64,000 bases of DNA from CBFIDE01 sp965661265 (lineage in GTDB: Bacteria; Bacteroidota; Bacteroidia; Flavobacteriales; Schleiferiaceae). Positions 52,101 through 60,734 of the stretch are shown one piece after another. Below the pieces are notes generated by a model. It had not been told where the DNA came from. It ran no database searches and was given only the letters and a program-made list of their open reading frames with translations. Positions within the stretch are counted from its first letter, which is position 1. Each line of letters starts with the position of its first letter. The stretch covers positions 21,523 through 85,522 of the forward strand of contig CBFIDE010000010.1 in assembly GCA_965661265.1 (NCBI GenBank), in the 5' to 3' direction. A program made the position numbers and the translations under genes.

Positions 52101-55100
52101 TTTGAGGAACAGAACATTGAGTTTATCCAATTTTGGATGCTAGATCCTTTTATGGGTGTAGATGGGGCAACTGATGGTGGAGAGCTTTACTTTAACCTAG
52201 GTTCTGTTTCAGAGGATATATTAAAAGATGGTGCTCAGGCTATTGAGAATGGAATTCCCATTTCTGGCGATATAAGCCAGTTGGATACGTCATCTTGGGG
52301 TTTTATTCCAAGAGCTAGGCCGCCAGTTATTGCATTTAATACGGATGAAAGCTCAAGAGGCGTTCAAGACGTGGGTTATGATTTAATGACTGATGCTCAA
52401 GAAGGAACTTTTGCTGAGGATCCTGCTTCTCAGTTTTCTTATTTAGATAGATTAGCCAACGATCCTTCTATTGGAAATTCTGCTCCGGCTTATCTACAAG
52501 CTCTTGTTGATCCCGCCTATGATAATTTCCAGTACTTCAGGGGTGATGAGCTTGATCAACAAAACGCTGATATCCTAGAACGATATAAAGATTATAATAA
52601 TCCTCAAGGAAATAGCACACCCGTTCAAATTGATGGAATTAGTGCTTTTGCAACCAATAGACCAGATATTGAGGATATCAATAGAGATCAAACACTGAGT
52701 AAAACCGAAACTTACTTTCAATATGAAGTGAATTTAGATCCCGGTAATGGAAGTCAATGGCAAGTAGGAGAGAATTATGTGACAGATATTCTAGAAACAA
52801 CTTCTCAAGAATTGCCTAATGGAAAGACTTTGCCTTCTAGATGGATTCAGTTTAAAATTCCTGTCTTCTCTCCAGACTCTAAGGTTGGATCAATCAATGA
52901 TTTTAGATCGATCCGTTTTATGAGGATGTTCGTGAAAAACTTTGACAGTCCTGTGGTTTTACGCTTTGCGCGATTAGAACTAATAAGAGGTGAGTGGAGA
53001 AGGTATCAGTTTAATCTTGATGCCTATGGTGAAGAATTAGAAAGTGATGGTGAGGGCTCAACAATTTTTGAGGTAAACGCAGTGAATATTGAACAAAATG
53101 CAACCAGATCACCGATACCCTATGCAGTTCCTCCAGGCATAGATCGTCAAATATTATTTGGTACTTCTAGTTCACAACAACAAAATGAGCAGGCACTTTC
53201 TTTGAGAGTTTTAAACTTAGAAGACGGAGCGGCAAGAGCTGTATTTAGAAATATGCAGTTTGATATGAGGTTATACAAAAGGCTGAGGATGTTTGCTCAT
53301 GCCGAATCAGCGGGCCTTAGTAGTACAGATTTAAGAGATGGTGATTTAACTGTATTCATTAGAGTGGGCTCTGATTATTCACAGAACTATTACGAGTATG
53401 AAATTCCGTTAGAGGTAACCGATTGGGGTGCAACCGATTCTAGAGCAATTTGGCCTGAGGCCAATGAGTTTGATTTTGAATTGGATTTATTAAGAGATGT
53501 GAAGCTTGAAAGAGATAGAGTCTATAGAGATCAGAATCTAAGCATTGTAAAACGATATAGTAGCGATAGAGGAAAGGCAACTATTTCTGTAGTTGGAGCA
53601 CCTAGTTTGGGTAATGTGAGAACTATTTTAATTGGAGTGCGAAATCCTAGAAAGCGATTTGGCTCTGATGGGGATAATGGACTTCCGTTAGATGCTGAAG
53701 TTTGGGTGAATGAATTAAGATTAACAGAATTTGACCAAAGAGGTGGCTATGCCGCTAATGCTCGAGTAGCTGCTCAATTAGCAGATTTTGCAAATGTATC
53801 CCTAAGTGGTGCAATGAGTACTATCGGCTTTGGAAGCTTAGACCAAAAAGTCCAAGAAAGGCAAATGGAGAATATGTACTCCTATAATCTTCAAACTAGT
53901 TTTGAGTTGGGCAAGTTCTTTCCAAAAGATGCGGGCCTAAGAATTCCAATGTTTTACTCCAGTTCTGAAGAATGGAAGAACCCGCAGTTTAGTCCTTTAG
54001 ATCCTGATATAGAATTTGACGAGGCTATTGCTAATGAGCCTAATGAGGATCAGGCTAATGAGCTTAAGAGTAAGTCACAGGATTATACAAGCAGGAGGGC
54101 ATTAAACTTTACTAATGTCAAGAAGGAAAGAGTTCAAAAACCATCAGGAGGACAGGCTAAGCCCAAAGTTTATGATATAGAAAATTTTAGCGCAAGCTAT
54201 AGTTGGAGTGAAAGTTCAAAAATTAATATAAACTCTGAGGAAGATAGAAGAACTGATCATAGAGGAAGTCTAAACTACAACTATCAAACACAGCCTAAGG
54301 CAGTTGAACCTTTTAAAAATACCGCTTGGCTTAAGAGTAAAAACTTATCCTTAATTAGGGATTTTAATTTTAATTGGTACCCAAGAAACTTTACGGCAAT
54401 TGCTACCGTAAACCGTTCGCTAACAACTTTGAGACAGAGGAATATCGCTCAGATAGAGAATCCGACTATTACCTATCCACCCTTGCCAACCACATATAAC
54501 AGGAACTTCACTTTTGATAGGCAATACTCCATGCTCTGGGATCTATCTAAATCATTGAAACTAGATTATAGAGCTCAGATGAACGCTAGAATCGATGAGC
54601 TTGCGGACAATGATTTGAATGGGAATTCTACCGATTTTACAGAGCAAGAACGAAAGGATTTTATTTGGGCTAATGTTGCAGATTTTGGTCGCCCTACTAA
54701 TTATCATCAAACGGTAAACTTAAATTGGCAAGTTCCAATCAATAAAGTTCCTCTTCTAGATTTTATGAATCTTAGCGCTCGATATACAGGTGATTATGAT
54801 TGGATGGCAAATTCATTAAGGGCAACAGCAAGTCAAGATGGAGATCCAACAAACAGCTTGAATTTTGGAAATACGGTTCAAAATAACAGACAAATTCAAT
54901 CTAATACCAACTTAAATCTTGTGACACTTTATAATAAAGTGCCTTATTTGAGGAAAATAAATCAAGGAGCCAATAACCGAAAGCCTCAAAGGAGACAAAG
55001 CTTGAGATCGAGGAACCCTAAAACTAGTGCCGAAAAAGAGAAGGAGAAAGAAGAGGATGAAGAGCCATCAACCCTAAGTAAGGTAATGGCTGGTACAGCC

Positions 55101-56492
55101 AAAGTTTTAATGATGGTAAAAAATGGAAGTGTTAACTATTCACAAAGTGATGGAACCATATTGCCAGGTTTTTTACCTAGTCCAGACATAATTGGAATGT
55201 CAACAACCAACGCAAATGCTCCAGGATTTTTATTTACCGTTGGTAGTCAAGCGGATATTAGGCAAACTGCTGTTGATAATAATTGGTTGACAACAACGGC
55301 CTTACAGAATAATCAATATACTGTAACAGGTCAAACTAATTTAGATTTTAGGACCTTGGTAGAACCAGTAGCTGGTCTTAGAATTAATGTTACTGCAAGT
55401 CGAAGAACCAGCTCAACAGAATCAGAATTCTTTAGATTCGACACTCTTTCAATGTCTTTTGAAAGCCAAAATCCATTTCAGACCGAAACTTTTAGCATGA
55501 GCTATTATATGCTTCCTACGGCTTGGGAGACATTTAGCGCTCCGGATTATGAATCAGAGGCTTACCAGGCTTTTTTAGATAATAGAATAGAAGTGTCTAG
55601 ACAACTGGCAGAAGAATATGCGCTTACAGACCCTAACTATACTGTCACTCCACCTACAGGAGATCCGGACTCATCTAATTATGGGTATCAGTATTATAGC
55701 ATTACTTCTCAAGATGTTCTGATTCCGGCCTTTTTAGCCGCTTATAGTGGTCGAGATATCAATGGATATGATTTAGGATATAAAAAATCTACTCCACTTC
55801 CTAATTGGCAAATTACTTATGATGGTTTAGGCAAGAAAAAGTTTATGCGGAAGTATTTTACAAGCATCGTATTAAACCATGCCTATAGATCAACATATAC
55901 AGTTGCAAATGTTACAACTAACCTCTTAAGACAACAGTCTATTGATGATGGTGATCCGCCAATCGATAATAATGGAGATTTATATTCTGTAGATCAAATT
56001 GCAGCTATTAACCTTACAGAGCAATTTGCGCCCCTAATTGGCGTAAATATGAAGTTGAGAAATAGTATGACATTGCGTGTAGAATATAAAAGAGATAGAA
56101 ATATAATCTTGAGTATGGCAAATGCCCAGATTACAGAAACTAATGGGTCAGAATGGGTTATAGGAGCCGGTTATATTATTAAGGATGTTAGATTAAAGTT
56201 CATTAAAATGGGCAAAAGAAAAACAAACCCTGTTTCTAATCTGGAGTTGAGAGCAGAAATTGGAATCAGAGATAATATTACTTTGATCAGAAGGATTGTA
56301 GAGCAGACTAATACTGCTACCGCAGGTCAAAGAAACGTAACTGCCAAATTATCAGGAGATTATCAGTTAAGCTCTAGGGTTTCTGCCAAATTATTCTATG
56401 ATCTAAATCTGTCTAGATTTAAAACATCTAATGCTTACCCACTTACAAATCATGCATTTGGAGTAAGTATTCGATTAAATCTAGGTCAGTAA
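49140..56492 (+). CDS. sprA: SprA, outer-membrane translocon of type IX secretion
   Basis: SprA is the huge single-chain barrel (36 strands in the Flavobacterium johnsoniae structure) through which T9SS cargo crosses the outer membrane; also needed for gliding. This copy has 2450 residues, near the known size. It has an N-terminal hydrophobic signal (about 5-24), the SprA N-domain ('QVNSEAFNRLFGSNTIDIRP', 'VKVEFTGDEDDIIKKIELGN'), internal repeats such as 'TYLDDFESSQTSIDIKNP' and 'QFWMLDPFM', a basic insert near 1960-1985 and many amphipathic strands up to 'HAFGVSIRLNLGQ'. No frame break was seen. T9SS-tagged products in this window (15840, 45697, 46442) are probable clients. Confidence 0.97.
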   Translation: MKSTFKIIGLLSAVAAFILVPAMSRRYSRNFNILPAYEVAKDTTEPDSLKYPFNNQTGGVYGNDPSNYSEEVEYDIESGQYIVTHRIGGIVSGAPMFMTAKEYEDYITKKQVADYWAQKTKSKDEAKEEGRDPGNSLIPSIQVNSEAFNRLFGSNTIDIRPQGYAELSFGGRIQKVDNPIIPERNRSTFNFDFDQRIQMNVTGKIGEKMEIRTNYDTEATFSFENQVKVEFTGDEDDIIKKIELGNVSLPLNSSLITGAQSLFGVKGQFQFGKLTLTGVFSEQRSQSSSIDVSGGATSTDFEIWGDEYEANKHYFLSHYFRDNYEQFLEQMPLLTSPVQITKVEVWVTNTRQETDNTRNIVAFMDLGESDNPGAYRNTQDNIPGPTIFNRFYPNQGFPDNRNNALDPEALENTYPGVRDITQVNQELNSAGFEESVDYTDLSNARRLRESEYDFHPQLGYLSVSSSLNQDEVLAVAFQFTAGGKTFQVGEFSTDGVTAPQNLVLKMLKSTILNVRVPMWDLMMKNIYSLSAYQVNREDFRLEVFYQDDETGTAIPFLPKGNLTDQLLIRVMGLDRNNVNNDPQPDGFFDFINNVTINSQNGRIIFPVLEPFGSNLESQLTEDEIKEIYVFQELYDSTRFIAQNETQKNKFLLRGRFKSASGSTIQLNAFNIPEGSVVVTAGGATLVEGVQYQVNYLSGTVQILDDALLSSGTPIRVSFENSALFNFQTRTYMGLTADYKFNENLNVGATVVRLSERPLTQKVNIGDEPIANTIIGVNGQFSNEAPYLTRFVDKIPFLDTKAKSSISVQAEAAKLIPGSPSGIEINGEETTYLDDFESSQTSIDIKNPNAWILASTPAGQPDLFPEGDLTGQPYGYNRAKLAWYTIDPLFHRDDARTPDNIRNNKDLQSGQYVRQVLVEEVFPNLQLDQSQARNIGVLDLAFYPEERGPYNYDVEGLPGVSSGINPDGTLQDPDTRWGGIMRELSTTNFEEQNIEFIQFWMLDPFMGVDGATDGGELYFNLGSVSEDILKDGAQAIENGIPISGDISQLDTSSWGFIPRARPPVIAFNTDESSRGVQDVGYDLMTDAQEGTFAEDPASQFSYLDRLANDPSIGNSAPAYLQALVDPAYDNFQYFRGDELDQQNADILERYKDYNNPQGNSTPVQIDGISAFATNRPDIEDINRDQTLSKTETYFQYEVNLDPGNGSQWQVGENYVTDILETTSQELPNGKTLPSRWIQFKIPVFSPDSKVGSINDFRSIRFMRMFVKNFDSPVVLRFARLELIRGEWRRYQFNLDAYGEELESDGEGSTIFEVNAVNIEQNATRSPIPYAVPPGIDRQILFGTSSSQQQNEQALSLRVLNLEDGAARAVFRNMQFDMRLYKRLRMFAHAESAGLSSTDLRDGDLTVFIRVGSDYSQNYYEYEIPLEVTDWGATDSRAIWPEANEFDFELDLLRDVKLERDRVYRDQNLSIVKRYSSDRGKATISVVGAPSLGNVRTILIGVRNPRKRFGSDGDNGLPLDAEVWVNELRLTEFDQRGGYAANARVAAQLADFANVSLSGAMSTIGFGSLDQKVQERQMENMYSYNLQTSFELGKFFPKDAGLRIPMFYSSSEEWKNPQFSPLDPDIEFDEAIANEPNEDQANELKSKSQDYTSRRALNFTNVKKERVQKPSGGQAKPKVYDIENFSASYSWSESSKININSEEDRRTDHRGSLNYNYQTQPKAVEPFKNTAWLKSKNLSLIRDFNFNWYPRNFTAIATVNRSLTTLRQRNIAQIENPTITYPPLPTTYNRNFTFDRQYSMLWDLSKSLKLDYRAQMNARIDELADNDLNGNSTDFTEQERKDFIWANVADFGRPTNYHQTVNLNWQVPINKVPLLDFMNLSARYTGDYDWMANSLRATASQDGDPTNSLNFGNTVQNNRQIQSNTNLNLVTLYNKVPYLRKINQGANNRKPQRRQSLRSRNPKTSAEKEKEKEEDEEPSTLSKVMAGTAKVLMMVKNGSVNYSQSDGTILPGFLPSPDIIGMSTTNANAPGFLFTVGSQADIRQTAVDNNWLTTTALQNNQYTVTGQTNLDFRTLVEPVAGLRINVTASRRTSSTESEFFRFDTLSMSFESQNPFQTETFSMSYYMLPTAWETFSAPDYESEAYQAFLDNRIEVSRQLAEEYALTDPNYTVTPPTGDPDSSNYGYQYYSITSQDVLIPAFLAAYSGRDINGYDLGYKKSTPLPNWQITYDGLGKKKFMRKYFTSIVLNHAYRSTYTVANVTTNLLRQQSIDDGDPPIDNNGDLYSVDQIAAINLTEQFAPLIGVNMKLRNSMTLRVEYKRDRNIILSMANAQITETNGSEWVIGAGYIIKDVRLKFIKMGKRKTNPVSNLELRAEIGIRDNITLIRRIVEQTNTATAGQRNVTAKLSGDYQLSSRVSAKLFYDLNLSRFKTSNAYPLTNHAFGVSIRLNLGQ

Positions 56493-56494
56493 GC

Positions 56495-56524
56495 TTGACC
56501 ATTAGTTTCCATTTTTTACATTTG
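56495..56524 (+). promoter_or_regulatory. Promoter of gcvH
   Basis: TTG (56495-56497), 19 bases, TACATTTG (56517-56524): a full -33/-7 match in the 46-base gap between sprA and gcvH, 14 bases before the ATG. Confidence 0.65.
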
Positions 56525-56538
56525 CTCAAAATAATAAT

Positions 56539-56919
56539 ATGAATTTTCCAGCTGAATTAAAGTATACGAAGGATCACGAGTGGGTAAAAATCGACGGTGA
56601 TGTAGCAACTATTGGTATAACTGACTTTGCGCAAGGTGAGTTAGGAGATATAGTTTTTGTTGAAATCGAAACTTTGGATGAAACTCTAGATCAAGAAGAA
56701 ATTTTTGGATCTGTTGAAGCCGTAAAAACAGTTTCTGACCTATTTATGCCATTGAGTGGTGAGATAGTAGAGATGAATGAAAAGGTTGAAGAAGAGCCGG
56801 AATTAGTGAATTCTGATCCCTACGGTGATGGATGGATGATTAAAGTTAAGATGACAGATGCCACTGAAGTAGACGCGCTTTTATCTGTTGAGGATTATAA
56901 AGCCCTGGTTGGAGCCTAA
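56539..56919 (+). CDS. gcvH: Glycine cleavage system H protein
   Basis: Lipoyl carrier that shuttles the aminomethyl group between P, T and L proteins of glycine cleavage. The 126 residues are the standard length, with 'YTKDHEWVKIDGDVATIGIT' at the start, the lipoylated lysine K63 in 'GSVEAVKTVSDL', and 'PYGDGWMIKVKM'. Own promoter upstream. The adjacent VanZ-like frame begins inside its 3' end. Confidence 0.97.
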   Translation: MNFPAELKYTKDHEWVKIDGDVATIGITDFAQGELGDIVFVEIETLDETLDQEEIFGSVEAVKTVSDLFMPLSGEIVEMNEKVEEEPELVNSDPYGDGWMIKVKMTDATEVDALLSVEDYKALVGA

Positions 56920-57298
56920 AAAAAAATACTGGTTTCTATATTACACCCCAGCTATGTCTTGGGGTGTTTTTATTTCATACCTCAGCCTTTTACAATCAAA
57001 GGATCTACACGAGGTGTTTATATTGTCTAGTGATAAATTACTGCATCTTGGCGGCTATTGCTTATTAAGTCTTTTAGCGACACTTGCTCATTACTTTTCG
57101 AATTCCAGAAAATTCTTATCTAAAATTTCTCTTAGAACTATTTCTGGCCTGTCTATACTTTTAGGTGGTGTGCTGGAATTGGCGCAAGAGCATTATATTC
57201 CTGGTAGAACAGGTGATGTTATGGATTTTATTGTGAATTCTATTGGAGCAATAATAGGCTCCTATGGCTTAAATATGTGGTTGAGAAAACGGGCTTAA
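56888..57298 (+). CDS. VanZ-like family membrane protein
   Basis: A protein of up to 136 residues with four hydrophobic helices and the VanZ-like pattern: 'YYTPAMSWGVFISYLSLL', 'DKLLHLGGYCLLSLLATLA' and 'LELAQEHYIPGRTGDVMDFI', where the GR..D.xD tail is typical. Function unknown. The start is uncertain: TTG at 56888 or TTG at 56909 (both within or at the gcvH end) keep the full first helix, whereas the ATG at 56954 cuts it and lies in the loop of a terminator-like hairpin (56943-56971). I favour one of the TTGs. Read-through from gcvH would be needed for expression. Confidence 0.8.
   Translation: MRIIKPWLEPKKKYWFLYYTPAMSWGVFISYLSLLQSKDLHEVFILSSDKLLHLGGYCLLSLLATLAHYFSNSRKFLSKISLRTISGLSILLGGVLELAQEHYIPGRTGDVMDFIVNSIGAIIGSYGLNMWLRKRA
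56943..56971 (+). terminator. Terminator-like hairpin inside the VanZ-like frame
   Basis: Stem ACACCCCA/TGGGGTGT (56943-56950 with 56960-56967), 9-base loop, then TTTTTATTT, 24 bases after the gcvH stop. It is in the right place to end the gcvH transcript, yet lies within the coding region of the next gene. Confidence 0.65.
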
Positions 57299-57373
57299 TG
57301 GTTTCTTAACATAGCTTTTGCTTCTTTGGAATGTTTATTGAACTCTCATCTTTGAATCTAAAATACTCATATC

Positions 57374-58096
57374 ATGGAAGTTAAAAAGAACCCAAAGTTT
57401 GATCTTGAAAATTACCGCAATACTTTTTTATTAACTGGTCTGCTTATCGCGATAAGCGCATGCTTGGTAGCTTTTCAGTGGGCCGTTCCCTTTGCAACAT
57501 CTGAATTAGGAAAAGTAACTGAGCTACATGATGATTTAGCTTCTATGGTAGTTACGGTAAGGCAAACAAAATCTGCTCCAATAGAAAAGAATATTCAGAA
57601 GATTAAGAAAATAGTCATTGGAGATCCTGTCACAGATCCGAATCCGAAGAAGAAGTTAGAACTGGGTGATCTTCCTGACCCTATTGATGAAGGGTCGGAA
57701 GGTCCTGTACCTATTGATTTACCAGATGAAGAGGGCGAAATAATTGGATTTGAAGTGCTTGAAAGAGTTCCAACTTATCCTGGTTGTGAAGGAGTTGCTT
57801 CTAATGCTGAAAGAAAGAAATGCTTAGAGCAAAATATCTTAAAGTACATTAGTTCAGAATTCGTGTATAGCCAAAAGGCGAGAGATATGGGGATTCAAGG
57901 CAAACTATATATGAAGTTCATTTTTGAAAAGGATGGATCTATTTCTAACATTGAGGTTATAAGAGGTGTTGATCCTCTTTTAGATAGCGAAGCAATTAGA
58001 GTTTTAAGAGGTCTTCCAAAAGTAGAGCCTGCTAAACAAAGGGGAGTTCCAGTTAGAACAGCATATATGGTTCCTATAATTGCAAAGTTGAGATAA
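57374..58096 (+). CDS. TonB-like energy transducer (diverged copy)
   Basis: A 240-residue protein with a short cytosolic N-terminus, one helix (about 17-35), a periplasmic linker poor in proline runs, and a TonB C-terminal domain (about 130-240, 'LERVPTYPGCEGVASN', 'GKLYMKFIFEKDGSISNIEV', 'RVLRGLPKVEPAKQRG'). It should couple the proton-motive force to outer-membrane transporters. Paralogue of the next gene; N-terminus (KKNP..DLENYR) and the C-domain are alike, but where that copy has FPEMARQMG this one has YSQKARDMG, and it lacks the polyproline stretch. A weak -7-like CATCTTTG (57347-57354) with TTG 18 bases upstream lies before it. Confidence 0.88.
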   Translation: MEVKKNPKFDLENYRNTFLLTGLLIAISACLVAFQWAVPFATSELGKVTELHDDLASMVVTVRQTKSAPIEKNIQKIKKIVIGDPVTDPNPKKKLELGDLPDPIDEGSEGPVPIDLPDEEGEIIGFEVLERVPTYPGCEGVASNAERKKCLEQNILKYISSEFVYSQKARDMGIQGKLYMKFIFEKDGSISNIEVIRGVDPLLDSEAIRVLRGLPKVEPAKQRGVPVRTAYMVPIIAKLR

Positions 58097-58192
58097 TTGA
58101 AAATGAAAAATGCTTTCGTTTTTTTTAGGCATTCACCTTGTAGGTTAGTATGAAAATGAACTATATTTATCCCCAGTAAAAAATTTGGAATA

Positions 58193-58900
58193 ATGGAGCC
58201 TAAAAAGAATCCCCAAGCAGATTTAGAGAATTACAGAAGCACTTTCGTCCTTTTTGGATTGGTATTTGCTCTACTTACCTGCGTAATTGCCATTGAATGG
58301 AAGACTTATGAAAAGTCTCTTGCAAATTTAGGAGAGTTAGACGTAATGATTGATGATGAAATTATTCCGATTACTCAAAGGCAACAAACGCCACCACCAC
58401 CACCACCACCGCCACCACCAGAAGTTATTGAGGTTGTAGAGGATGATGTTGAATTAGAAGAAGAATTAGAAATTCAATCTACTGAGACGGATATGGAAGA
58501 AGAGGTTGAAGTGATTGATGTGGAAGAGGAAGAGTCTGATGAGATTCTAAACTTTGCAGTTGTTGAATCTGTGCCAGTTTTTCCGGGTTGTGAGAGCGCT
58601 AAATCTAACGACGAAAAGAAAGCTTGTTTGCAACAACAACTTATCAAATATGTATCTACCAACTTCAAATTTCCGGAAATGGCCCGCCAAATGGGAATTC
58701 AAGGAAAGGTATACGTCAACTTTGTATTTGAGAAAGACGGAAGTATATCTGATGTAAAGGTGGTTAGAGGTGTTGATGATCTTTTGGATAATGAAGCTTT
58801 AAGAGTAGTTAAAAGTATTCCAAAAGTTCAGCCTGCAAAGCAGAGAGGTAAGCCAGTAAGAATGAGCTTTACTTTGCCTATTAACGCTAAGTTGCAGTAA
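58193..58900 (+). CDS. TonB-like energy transducer with polyproline linker
   Basis: A 235-residue TonB-family protein: N-terminal KKNP..DLENYR, one helix (about 18-37), a run of ten prolines near residue 68 followed by an acidic Glu/Val-rich stretch, and the TonB C-terminal domain (about 120-235, 'VESVPVFPGCESAKSN', 'YVNFVFEKDGSISDVKVV', 'RVVKSIPKVQPAKQRGKPV'). This is the canonical copy of the tandem pair; the proline run would span the periplasm. A TATATTTA element (about 58163) 22 bases upstream may be its promoter. Terminator downstream. Confidence 0.92.
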   Translation: MEPKKNPQADLENYRSTFVLFGLVFALLTCVIAIEWKTYEKSLANLGELDVMIDDEIIPITQRQQTPPPPPPPPPPEVIEVVEDDVELEEELEIQSTETDMEEEVEVIDVEEEESDEILNFAVVESVPVFPGCESAKSNDEKKACLQQQLIKYVSTNFKFPEMARQMGIQGKVYVNFVFEKDGSISDVKVVRGVDDLLDNEALRVVKSIPKVQPAKQRGKPVRMSFTLPINAKLQ

Positions 58901-58919
58901 AAAGAAATAATAGACTTAC

Positions 58920-58943
58920 ACCCCGCTTTATGCGGGGTTTTTT
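58920..58943 (+). terminator. Rho-independent terminator after the second TonB gene
   Basis: Stem ACCCCGC/GCGGGGT (58920-58926 with 58932-58938) with a T-run to 58943, 20 bases after the stop and 9 bases before cysQ. Confidence 0.92.
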
Positions 58944-58951
58944 ATTGGATT

Positions 58952-59773
58952 ATGAATAAGAAAACAATTCAACAGCTTCTTGAATTAACAATAGAGGCCT
59001 CAATAGAAGCTGGAAAAGAAATATTAGATGTATATGACAATGCATTTGAGGTTGAGTATAAAGATGACAAAAGTCCTTTGACCTTAGCGGATAAGAGAGC
59101 TCATAATAAAATAGTTTCATTCTTAGAGAGAACTGCCTATCCTATTTTAAGCGAGGAAGGAAAACATGAGAGTTACGATTCAAGGAAAGATTGGAACAGC
59201 TTATGGATCGTTGACCCACTTGATGGTACTAAAGAGTTTGTAAAAAGGAATGGAGAGTTTACTGTCAATATAGCCTTGATTCAAAACTCAAGTCCACACC
59301 TAGGCGTTATTTACGTTCCAGTAGAAGATACTCTTTACTATGGTGCTCTTAATTTTGGTGCTTTTAAAGTACAGAATGCTAGTAAGCTTAATTTTAAGGA
59401 TGCCCAAGAGCTAGATAAGAATAGTATTGAATTGCCGGAGAAACAGGCTTCTAGGGCTTTTACCATGGTCGGTAGTAGGTCTCATATGAGTGATGAAACA
59501 CAATCGTTTTATGATAAATTAAAAACGGATCATCCTGATGCCCAGATTTTATCTAAGGGAAGTAGTCTTAAAATATGCATGGTGGCAGAAGGTTCCGCAG
59601 ATGTATATCCAAGATTTGCGCCCACTATGGAGTGGGATACAGCTGCCGGTCATGCCATAGCCAATGCTGCCGGATGTAGTGTTCTGATGCATAATTCTGA
59701 GAATTCAGAACTAGAATATAATAAGCAAGATTTATTGAATCCATGGTTCATCGTAAAAAAAAACAATAAATAG
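58952..59773 (+). CDS. cysQ: 3'(2'),5'-bisphosphate nucleotidase CysQ
   Basis: Hydrolyses 3'-phosphoadenosine 5'-phosphate (PAP) to AMP, protecting sulfate metabolism; member of the lithium-sensitive inositol phosphatase family. The 273 residues have the metal-binding series: 'DKSPLTLADKRAH', EEG in 'PILSEEGKHES', 'WIVDPLDGTKEFVKRNGEFT' (near 85-104) and 'APTMEWDTAAGHAI' (near 225-238). Soluble, cytosolic side expected. It is between the TonB terminator and ctaB, without an obvious functional link to either. Confidence 0.95.
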   Translation: MNKKTIQQLLELTIEASIEAGKEILDVYDNAFEVEYKDDKSPLTLADKRAHNKIVSFLERTAYPILSEEGKHESYDSRKDWNSLWIVDPLDGTKEFVKRNGEFTVNIALIQNSSPHLGVIYVPVEDTLYYGALNFGAFKVQNASKLNFKDAQELDKNSIELPEKQASRAFTMVGSRSHMSDETQSFYDKLKTDHPDAQILSKGSSLKICMVAEGSADVYPRFAPTMEWDTAAGHAIANAAGCSVLMHNSENSELEYNKQDLLNPWFIVKKNNK

Positions 59774-59785
59774 AATTATTCTACT

Positions 59786-59815
59786 TTGAACACGGTCAAT
59801 TCGGTCGTACTTTTG
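59786..59815 (+). promoter_or_regulatory. Promoter of the ctaB-cox operon
   Basis: TTG (59786-59788) and TACTTTTG (59808-59815) with 19 bases between them, a good -33/-7 pair, 22 bases before the TTG start of ctaB. Confidence 0.6.
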
Positions 59816-59837
59816 CACTTTTAAAAACATCCTTTTT

Positions 59838-60734
59838 TTGGATAAGTATAAAGTTATAGAAACAAACACACAAAGCACGAGCTTGAAAGACTATCTCATT
59901 CTCACTAAAGCGAGATTGAATATTAGTGTCGTTTTTTCTGCTTTGGCAGGATATTTTTTAGGTGCATCAGAGTTTGATATCAAGACAATTGCCTTATTGT
60001 GCTTTGGTGGTTATTTAGTAGTTGGAGCAGCCAATGGATTCAATCAAATTATAGAAAAGGATCGTGACGCTCTAATGAAGAGAACAATGAATCGCCCTTT
60101 GCCAACAGGGCGAATGTCTGTTCTTCAAGCCATGATAGCTAGTAACCTCATGGCCATTGCTGGGCTTTATATGCTTTGGACCATTAACCCAATAACTTTC
60201 GTATTCGGGGCTTTATCATTATTTGCTTACGTTTTAGTATATACTCCTTTAAAAGCCGTGGGGCCAATAGCTGTTTTTGTTGGTGCCTTTCCTGGTGCTA
60301 TACCTGCCTTATTGGGCTGGGTAGCTGCTACAAATGATTTTGATATTGAGCCAGGTGTCCTTTTTGCGGTACAATTTCTTTGGCAGTTTGCGCACTTTTG
60401 GGCCATTGGATGGTTAGGAGATGATGAGTATAAGAAAGCAGGATATGTATTACTACCTTCAGGTAAGAGAGATGGAAGGTCAGCATTTCAAATTGTGTTG
60501 TATACAATTTTCACTATTCCGGTATCTATTTTACCGTTTTTTGGTATCACAGGTAGTTTAACACTGAGTACCTTTGCCATGATTCTAATCCTAGGCTTAG
60601 GAGTTTGGTTTTTATGGAGAGCTGTTATTCTCTACAAGACAAGAGAGTTGTCCGATGCTAAAAAATTGATGTATTGTAGTATTATCTATTTGCCAGTAGT
60701 TCAATTAATTTACGTAACTGATAAATATATATAA
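59838..60734 (+). CDS. ctaB: Protoheme IX farnesyltransferase (heme O synthase)
   Basis: Attaches a farnesyl group to heme B to give heme O, precursor of heme A for the oxidase. The 298-residue membrane protein has about nine helices and the UbiA-type motifs 'NQIIEKDRDALMKRTMNRPL' (near 73-92) and 'DDEYKKAGYVLLPSGKRDG'-like second Asp region. Start is TTG at 59838 ('MDKYKVIE'); no ATG is near and the family N-terminus 'LKDYLILTKARLN' follows, so a TTG is likely. First gene of an oxidase-biogenesis operon; subunit III begins directly after its stop. Heme A synthase (ctaA) is not in the window. Confidence 0.96.
   Translation: MDKYKVIETNTQSTSLKDYLILTKARLNISVVFSALAGYFLGASEFDIKTIALLCFGGYLVVGAANGFNQIIEKDRDALMKRTMNRPLPTGRMSVLQAMIASNLMAIAGLYMLWTINPITFVFGALSLFAYVLVYTPLKAVGPIAVFVGAFPGAIPALLGWVAATNDFDIEPGVLFAVQFLWQFAHFWAIGWLGDDEYKKAGYVLLPSGKRDGRSAFQIVLYTIFTIPVSILPFFGITGSLTLSTFAMILILGLGVWFLWRAVILYKTRELSDAKKLMYCSIIYLPVVQLIYVTDKYI

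Noticed and set aside
49140..56492. Antisense frames at the start of sprA as small genes
   Set aside because: They overlap strongly conserved SprA sequence and have no ribosome-binding or promoter context.
58389..58422. CCA-type repeat as a microsatellite
   Set aside because: It encodes the polyproline linker of a TonB protein in frame and is explained by that.
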